From assembly GCA_910574865.1 (NCBI GenBank), contig CAJTDN010000006.1, positions 272,264-336,263 on the forward strand: 64,000 nt of DNA. Reading direction: 5' to 3'. The notes under the pieces are model-generated. The model was given only the letters and a program-made list of their open reading frames with translations. It did not search any database and was not told where the DNA came from. The stretch comes from Lachnospiraceae bacterium. GTDB lineage: Bacteria > Bacillota > Clostridia > Lachnospirales > Lachnospiraceae. This document shows positions 60,801 through 64,000 of the stretch, in pieces. The translations under genes and the position numbers were made by a program. The number at the start of each line of letters is the position of its first letter. Position 1 is the first letter of the stretch.

Positions 60801-61093
60801 TTCACGGTGTCGTTGCTGTCATTGACGTTCACCCTTATTTCAAAATACTCGTTTACTTCCTTCACCCAGATCAGCTTCAGGTCGACGACCTTGTCCCACA
60901 GCCGTTCCTCCTTCCCGTCCACCGTCTTGTAAATCTTGAACGAAAATTCATTCGCGGCATTCAGGTTCTTTTTATATGTAATGCTCGAAGAATCGACGTT
61001 CGACAGTGAACCGAGGTGTTCCTGGCTTCTCGTGGACAGCACGATGGTCGGCTCTTCCAGCGATTCGAACCTTTTATAAACTATTTTTTTCAT
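57899..61093 (-). CDS. Tail-associated lysin/tail spike (Tal, endopeptidase tail type)
   Basis: A 1064-residue baseplate hub. The N-terminal ~380 residues match the prophage endopeptidase tail/gp18-like fold (RSQEHLGSLSNVDSSSITYK, WVKEVNEYFEIRV, NGTSIYDFLTGECAEQFNCLFQFD). It includes a zinc knuckle CLHCGYRGEYGDVCPKC (residues ~215-231), a striking insertion often seen in clostridial Tal proteins. A long coiled coil (~residues 540-620) and a C-terminal fibre-like domain (DNSIVLDRNGLVITTDATKE, SGLDNAAETLQELCDM) follow. It sits right after dit, the usual order. Confidence 0.87.
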   Translation of the reverse strand: MKKIVYKRFESLEEPTIVLSTRSQEHLGSLSNVDSSSITYKKNLNAANEFSFKIYKTVDGKEERLWDKVVDLKLIWVKEVNEYFEIRVNVNDSNDTVKSVTGTSLCEAELGQTMLYNVEINNESDISRSDYVVTKFYDPDNPDGSLLHRVLGKLPNYHIRHVDSSLANLQRSFSINGTSIYDFLTGECAEQFNCLFQFDSISRGISVHDLYTNCLHCGYRGEYGDVCPKCRQTDLAYFGEDTTIYVDKEHLTDNVTFETDVSGVKNCFRLEAGDELMTATVRSLIQNGGGNIWYFSKEDKDDMPKELSQKIDEYQTLYDSCTEEYQIVLEKLYDSIDKILYHTSSMMPNAGHDEVTAATEAAKLTNAPLSPLGLSALNASTSAATVEGALKNYAKVYVKTGYVKLEVGNGHFQYAGKNSDGYHYGTWTGTFKVTNRSDEKDVATSGNLTVTVHDNYESFLRQKIEMLIASKDDDDVSVFDVLKIEMPDKSMDAEEAEAFKAAKLNEFKKALEKYGLNRLQSFYDAIQSVLEIMVGADQANESASLYSDLYLPYYERLQACQAEIDKRQATIKQLRDIYNEQEAKKNEIQSKLNLENNLGEELYNIFCSYRREDTYSNQNYISDGLNNKELFERAKEFLETAKKELYKSGERKHSISTDLNNVLLIPAFEPLLNKFELGNWIRVRADETVYRLRLISYGINFSDLNKIQIEFSDVTKGMDGTSDMGDILSAAQSMATSYNYVSKQASNGKDAKDRLENWVENGLALTKMKIVDNADNQNITWDSHGVLLREYQPVTDDYNDKQLKFINRGIYATDDNWKTAKVGIGDFTYYDPESGQMKEDYGVIADTLVGNLILSEKVGVYSTDNSIVLDRNGLVITTDATKEGVNNAAVTLRRKTVDENGREHVEPMLYIDGDGNLVMTGTVHIRSGLDNAAETLQELCDMSKFDTRISTVVTNESQKIYGTVDQKYTSVMETVKEQLDNYKADQGQYMNYDADGLTLGAKGSPFKTVIDNRRMAFKQGETTVSYINNEQLYINSAVINDALKLGKFFLCPRQSGGVSLTWKG

Positions 61094-61094
61094 A

Positions 61095-61925
61095 TTAAAT
61101 CACCCCCCTTTTGCAAATGGGAGAATACACGAGCGTGACATTGCAGGGGAGGGTGGAAGAGAAGACGTTGTCCTTGTCGTCACGTCCGTTTTCCCGCCCG
61201 TTGTATATTCTGACGAAGTTGTAGTTGAAATCATTGTAAAGTTTCTGGTGCGACATGCTTGACGTGATTAACTTTTCTTCCCCGTTTAGCGTCAATATTT
61301 CCCCGACCCGGCAATTTTTTATTTCCGTATGGCGGGCGTCCTTTGAATTTTTCAAGACCAGGTTGCCGGCGGCCAGACATTCGATGGTCACCGTCGCGGG
61401 ATAGGCAAGCCCGGTCTCGTCGGAACCGTCAATGAGCGTGTAAGAGTCCTCCTCGTTTTGCAAATTCATGTGGACGCACACCGGCTCATAATACCCAAAC
61501 GGGGCGTTCGTCTTCAACGTCAGGTCGAGCCCGATGATCCTGCCGCACAAATCAATCGGCTGCACGTCAAACGTTCCCATATAATAGACGTCAAAACATT
61601 CGCCGTCCTTGTAAATGGGCTTGAACTTGCAGTAATTCTTCCTATTCAGCCAGCGCATCATGTCGCTTAATTCGTATTCGTCCATGGGGACTGCCAGCTC
61701 CCCGTCAGGGGATAATTTGGCGACTTGGAACGAGACCGTGTAAGGCTCGTCATATCCCGTGGAAGAAATGTGGAACTTGTTCGTTCCGATGGAATAAACG
61801 GTATTGAGGGAAACATGGTTCCCGAAATCCACCGTTTCCACCCCAGGCGGGTTGCCGATACCGCATATCATGCAATCGTGGCCGGACAGCAGCTGCCCGT
61901 CATATTCAAAATCAATACACCTCAT
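61095..61925 (-). CDS. Distal tail protein (Dit)
   Basis: A 276-residue Dit of siphophage tails, connecting the tail tube to the baseplate hub. MRCIDFEYDGQLLSGHDCMI is a typical opening, followed by SFQVAKLSPDGELAV, LSDMMRWLNRKNYCKFKP and a C-terminal galectin-like half (ATVTIECLAAGNLVLKN). ATG 61925 has AAAGGAG upstream and overlaps the stop of the preceding small gene (ATGA); a longer frame to 62015 is not supported. It lies 1 nt before the tal gene. Confidence 0.87.
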   Translation of the reverse strand: MRCIDFEYDGQLLSGHDCMICGIGNPPGVETVDFGNHVSLNTVYSIGTNKFHISSTGYDEPYTVSFQVAKLSPDGELAVPMDEYELSDMMRWLNRKNYCKFKPIYKDGECFDVYYMGTFDVQPIDLCGRIIGLDLTLKTNAPFGYYEPVCVHMNLQNEEDSYTLIDGSDETGLAYPATVTIECLAAGNLVLKNSKDARHTEIKNCRVGEILTLNGEEKLITSSMSHQKLYNDFNYNFVRIYNGRENGRDDKDNVFSSTLPCNVTLVYSPICKRGVI

Positions 61926-62227
61926 TGTGTGGCTCCTTTCCGTACCAGGGAATCTTTCAGCATCCCGATACATTTCTTGTATTCTGCTTTGTAAACGTTT
62001 AATTCTTCGATACATTCCGCCATCGTGGCCATTTGCCTTTCCATGGATTTAATCAGGGACTTTGCCAATTTTATCGATTCCATGTTGTTTTTCCTGTCAA
62101 ATTCCTTTTCAAACGTCAATGTCTCGATGGCGTCCAGCAATTGGAGTTTCTCTTTTTCAAATTGCTTGATGATCCGTTGCTGTGTTTCCAGTTTCTTTTC
62201 TGGACTTAGCTTGTTTTTCGTCAACAT
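61922..62227 (-). CDS. Small coiled-coil phage protein
   Basis: A 101-residue, almost wholly helical, charged protein (EKKLETQQRIIKQFEKEKLQ, ESIKLAKSLIKSMERQMATM). No membrane helix or known domain. It lies between tape measure and dit, with its stop overlapping the dit start. ATG 62227 has GAAGG upstream. Unrecognised; possibly a tail assembly helper. Confidence 0.65.
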   Translation of the reverse strand: MLTKNKLSPEKKLETQQRIIKQFEKEKLQLLDAIETLTFEKEFDRKNNMESIKLAKSLIKSMERQMATMAECIEELNVYKAEYKKCIGMLKDSLVRKGATQ

Positions 62228-62269
62228 TTTTAATCACCTTCCTTAAATGTTTTCCAACCGCGCAGATGG

Positions 62270-62375
62270 AATGTTTTTCAACCGCACGGTTGGGGTTTTG
62301 TAGGATGCGCGCAGGCGCGACCACCGAAGAGGCCGCGCCTGCGCGGCGAGTAGAGGGGAAAATCTCCTCTACTCG
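62270..62375. repeat. Hairpin cluster after the tape-measure gene
   Basis: CGAGTAGAGG (62347-62356) pairs perfectly with CCTCTACTCG (62366-62375) around GGAAAATCT; just left, CGCGCAGGCGCG/CGCGCCTGCGCG forms a second stem. The first hairpin resembles leader hairpin 5 of glnA (29848-29871) including the GGAAAATC loop. Relative to the leftward phage operon it lies directly after the tape-measure stop. Confidence 0.6.
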
Positions 62376-62377
62376 AT

Positions 62378-64000
62378 TTAAATATATCTGAACTTGTTTA
62401 ACGAATTCCCGCCCATGACCCTGTCGGTCAGGGCCTGTCCCATGACCTTTTCAAAATGGCTGTCGGACAGCAGGGCGGTTTTGAATTCATCGTAGTTTTT
62501 CACGTTTGGCAACGTGATGTTGTCAATGTCCAGCGTGACGTTTCCGACGTTTTGCGTGTCGCCCATGCCCGCCATTGGCGTGTTCTTGAATTTCTCGTTC
62601 ATCTTTCGAATGGATTCCACGAACGGGTTCGCCAGCAGGAGCGTGTCTTTCAGGTTCCGCGTGGCCTGCTCGGTCAGCACGGTCTCGCCGGTCTTTACCA
62701 GCGCGAAACCGGTGTCGTTCGTTCCCTTGATCAAGTCGCCAATCTCGCCGCCGCGATGCAGGCCGTGGCTCTTCATCCATTGCACCATCCGCGTGTTCTG
62801 CTCGGCCGACCCGGTGTACCTTCCGCCAAAGCCCATCTTTGCATAATACATGGCGCATTGACTGAATGAGGAATCGAAATCATGGTACTTCAACCGGTCA
62901 ACGATGCTCACGTCGACATTTAGTTTGTTCTTCGGATAAAAGTCTTTCTTTGGCACGAAGAACGAGGTGTCCGTTCCGTTATTGTTGTTTGCCTGCATGT
63001 TTTGTGGCGGAACCGTGGCGCTTGGCAACGGGTTTGATGCCGGCGCCTTGTTGGCCGCCGCTTGCTGCCTCGCGGTCTGTTCCGCCGCCTGCTGTGCCGC
63101 TTTTTGCTGTGACGCGGACACCATGCTGTTCACAAGGTTCTTGATGGTTTCCAGGGTGGTGGCGATGCCGGACAGTCTGGTGGTGAAATTCTCGCCGTAT
63201 TTCGTGACGATGCCGTTGCTCGACGTCCAGACCGTGTTCATGTTGTCTGATAGGGTGGTGCCGACGGACGTGGTGGTGGTATTCAGTGTGTCCACGATGG
63301 TTCCCGCGTTGTTGTTGGCGGAATCAATCATCTCGCTCATGACGAAATTGATGTCGTCCAGCTTCTGGTTCAACAGCGTCTCGTATTCGTTATAGAGGTC
63401 GTCCATCAGGCGTTCCTGGTCTGACAGCCACTTGTCGTATTCGGTTTCCTCCAGGTCGGATTTCGCCTTTTCCAGGTCAACCTTCAGCTGCTGGACCGTC
63501 GACCTTGCCTCTTCCGAATCGTCCCCGGCGTACGCGTTCATCTGCTTCTCCAGGGAGGAAACTTTTTCTGTCTTTTCGGCGATGGTTTTCTGGTAGTCGT
63601 ACAGGTCTTTTTCCGCGTCCAGCGCGTCCTTGCGTTTGTCAATGACTTGCTGCAGCGCGTCCAGCTGCTTGTCATACGCGTCCGAAATTAAGTCTTTCAC
63701 GGCGTCAATCTCGTCATAGGCCGCGTCGATACATTCCCTCTGCGACTTTAACAGGTCGTCCCGCTTCTCGATGAGTGTCGTGTTATATGGGTCTTTGGCC
63801 AGTTCCGCGTTAATCTTCTGGATTTCCTTGGCGTAATCGTCGGCCTGCGACATGTACGTGCCGTAGTTTATGGCGTGAAGCCCTTTAGTGGCCGTTCCCG
63901 CGTCGGTGAAGTTGCCGTTGTCGTCCATCAGTTTCCCTTGCTTTTCCAGTAGCCCGATCAGCCAGTCCGATTCCTCGGCCAGCCGGGAAATGTACGTCTG
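62378..64000 (-). CDS. Phage tape-measure protein, N-terminal part outside window
   Basis: The frame is open to the right edge (QTYISRLAEESDWLIGLLEK precedes the first Met at 63928). The visible 540 residues are long coiled coil (ALQQVIDKRKDALDAEKDLY, KVDLEKAKSDLEETEYDKWL), a Gln/Ala-rich stretch, and a C-terminal HRGGEIGDLIKGTNDTGFALVKTGETVLTEQATRN block typical of clostridial tape measures. It sets tail length and is ejected during infection. It is the most upstream visible gene of the leftward operon. Confidence 0.88.
   Translation of the reverse strand, partial: QTYISRLAEESDWLIGLLEKQGKLMDDNGNFTDAGTATKGLHAINYGTYMSQADDYAKEIQKINAELAKDPYNTTLIEKRDDLLKSQRECIDAAYDEIDAVKDLISDAYDKQLDALQQVIDKRKDALDAEKDLYDYQKTIAEKTEKVSSLEKQMNAYAGDDSEEARSTVQQLKVDLEKAKSDLEETEYDKWLSDQERLMDDLYNEYETLLNQKLDDINFVMSEMIDSANNNAGTIVDTLNTTTTSVGTTLSDNMNTVWTSSNGIVTKYGENFTTRLSGIATTLETIKNLVNSMVSASQQKAAQQAAEQTARQQAAANKAPASNPLPSATVPPQNMQANNNNGTDTSFFVPKKDFYPKNKLNVDVSIVDRLKYHDFDSSFSQCAMYYAKMGFGGRYTGSAEQNTRMVQWMKSHGLHRGGEIGDLIKGTNDTGFALVKTGETVLTEQATRNLKDTLLLANPFVESIRKMNEKFKNTPMAGMGDTQNVGNVTLDIDNITLPNVKNYDEFKTALLSDSHFEKVMGQALTDRVMGGNSLNKFRYI

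Overview
The window looks like a chromosome segment of a gut-type Lachnospiraceae/Clostridia (Bacillota) organism. This is inferred from protein style: several AraC regulators, each beside a GPH-family sugar symporter or a CUT2-type ABC transporter; LL-diaminopimelate aminotransferase; an ANTAR regulator beside glutamine synthetase; DUF2804 and ABC-class ATPase proteins; Rpn-type nuclease debris; and strong AGGAGG ribosome sites. Most of the window is moderately GC-rich. AT-richer islands at about 1-2 kb, 10.9-13.0 kb, 23.5-24.3 kb and 35.1-36.3 kb hold the uncharacterised, toxin-antitoxin and broken genes, as expected for acquired DNA.

Layout. 1-2 kb: the 3' part of a P-loop ATPase gene and an unrecognised partner gene. 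2.4-5.5 kb: rpiB, a glmM-type phosphohexomutase and a SPOR-tailed cell-wall amidase. 5.6-10.6 kb: an L-rhamnoside locus (AraC regulator, divergent GPH symporter and GH78 alpha-L-rhamnosidase). 10.9-13.1 kb: an XRE repressor divergent from a stand-alone condensation-domain protein, ending in an Rpn nuclease fragment. 13.4-17.7 kb: GPH symporter, DUF2804 protein and ABC-class ATPase. 17.8-23.5 kb: a membrane-anchored protein, an SDR oxidoreductase, a graveyard of AraC and symporter fragments, a zinc-ribbon membrane protein, a J-domain protein, a PIG-L deacetylase and a deleted AAA/DUF4143 gene. 23.65 kb: tRNA-Leu(CAG). 24 kb: hicB with a stump of hicA. 24.4-27.9 kb: AraC, GPH symporter and creatininase-family hydrolase. 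28.4-34.1 kb: L-asparaginase, glutamine synthetase with a long folded leader, an ANTAR regulator with a degenerate receiver domain, dapF and dapL. 34.1-36.2 kb: AraC, a broken ATPase and a Phd/RelE-type pair. 36.3-48.2 kb: AraC and a divergent catabolic operon (ABC ATPase, permease, lipoprotein, permease, GH3 glycosidase, HAD phosphatase, sulfatase). 48.3-64 kb: the tail and lysis end of a prophage, read leftward (tape measure, Dit, Tal, DUF859/collar protein, BppU, three S74 fibres, XhlA-like protein, membrane protein, holin candidate, endolysin). The prophage continues past the right edge.

How it works together. The catabolic loci repeat one plan: an AraC sensor divergent from an importer plus cytoplasmic enzymes. 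The sulfatase and the GH3 enzyme lack signal peptides, so the ABC system probably imports an intact sulfated glycoside that is dismantled inside. The glutamine synthetase/ANTAR pair points to nitrogen control by transcript antitermination.

The most unusual non-coding signals are: (i) two near-identical ~103-nt palindromes, each between convergent genes, with a wobble-preserving change in the stem; (ii) a dispersed hairpin family whose fullest copy has GTTAC-type inverted ends, with a compensatory A:T to G:C change; (iii) a seven-copy TAGCGTCGGTG motif; (iv) the glnA leader, in which the first hairpin can re-pair with a later one; and (v) repeated tandem duplications at the 3' ends or inside genes, in both host and prophage DNA. 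All functions are inferred from sequence reading; no database search was possible.
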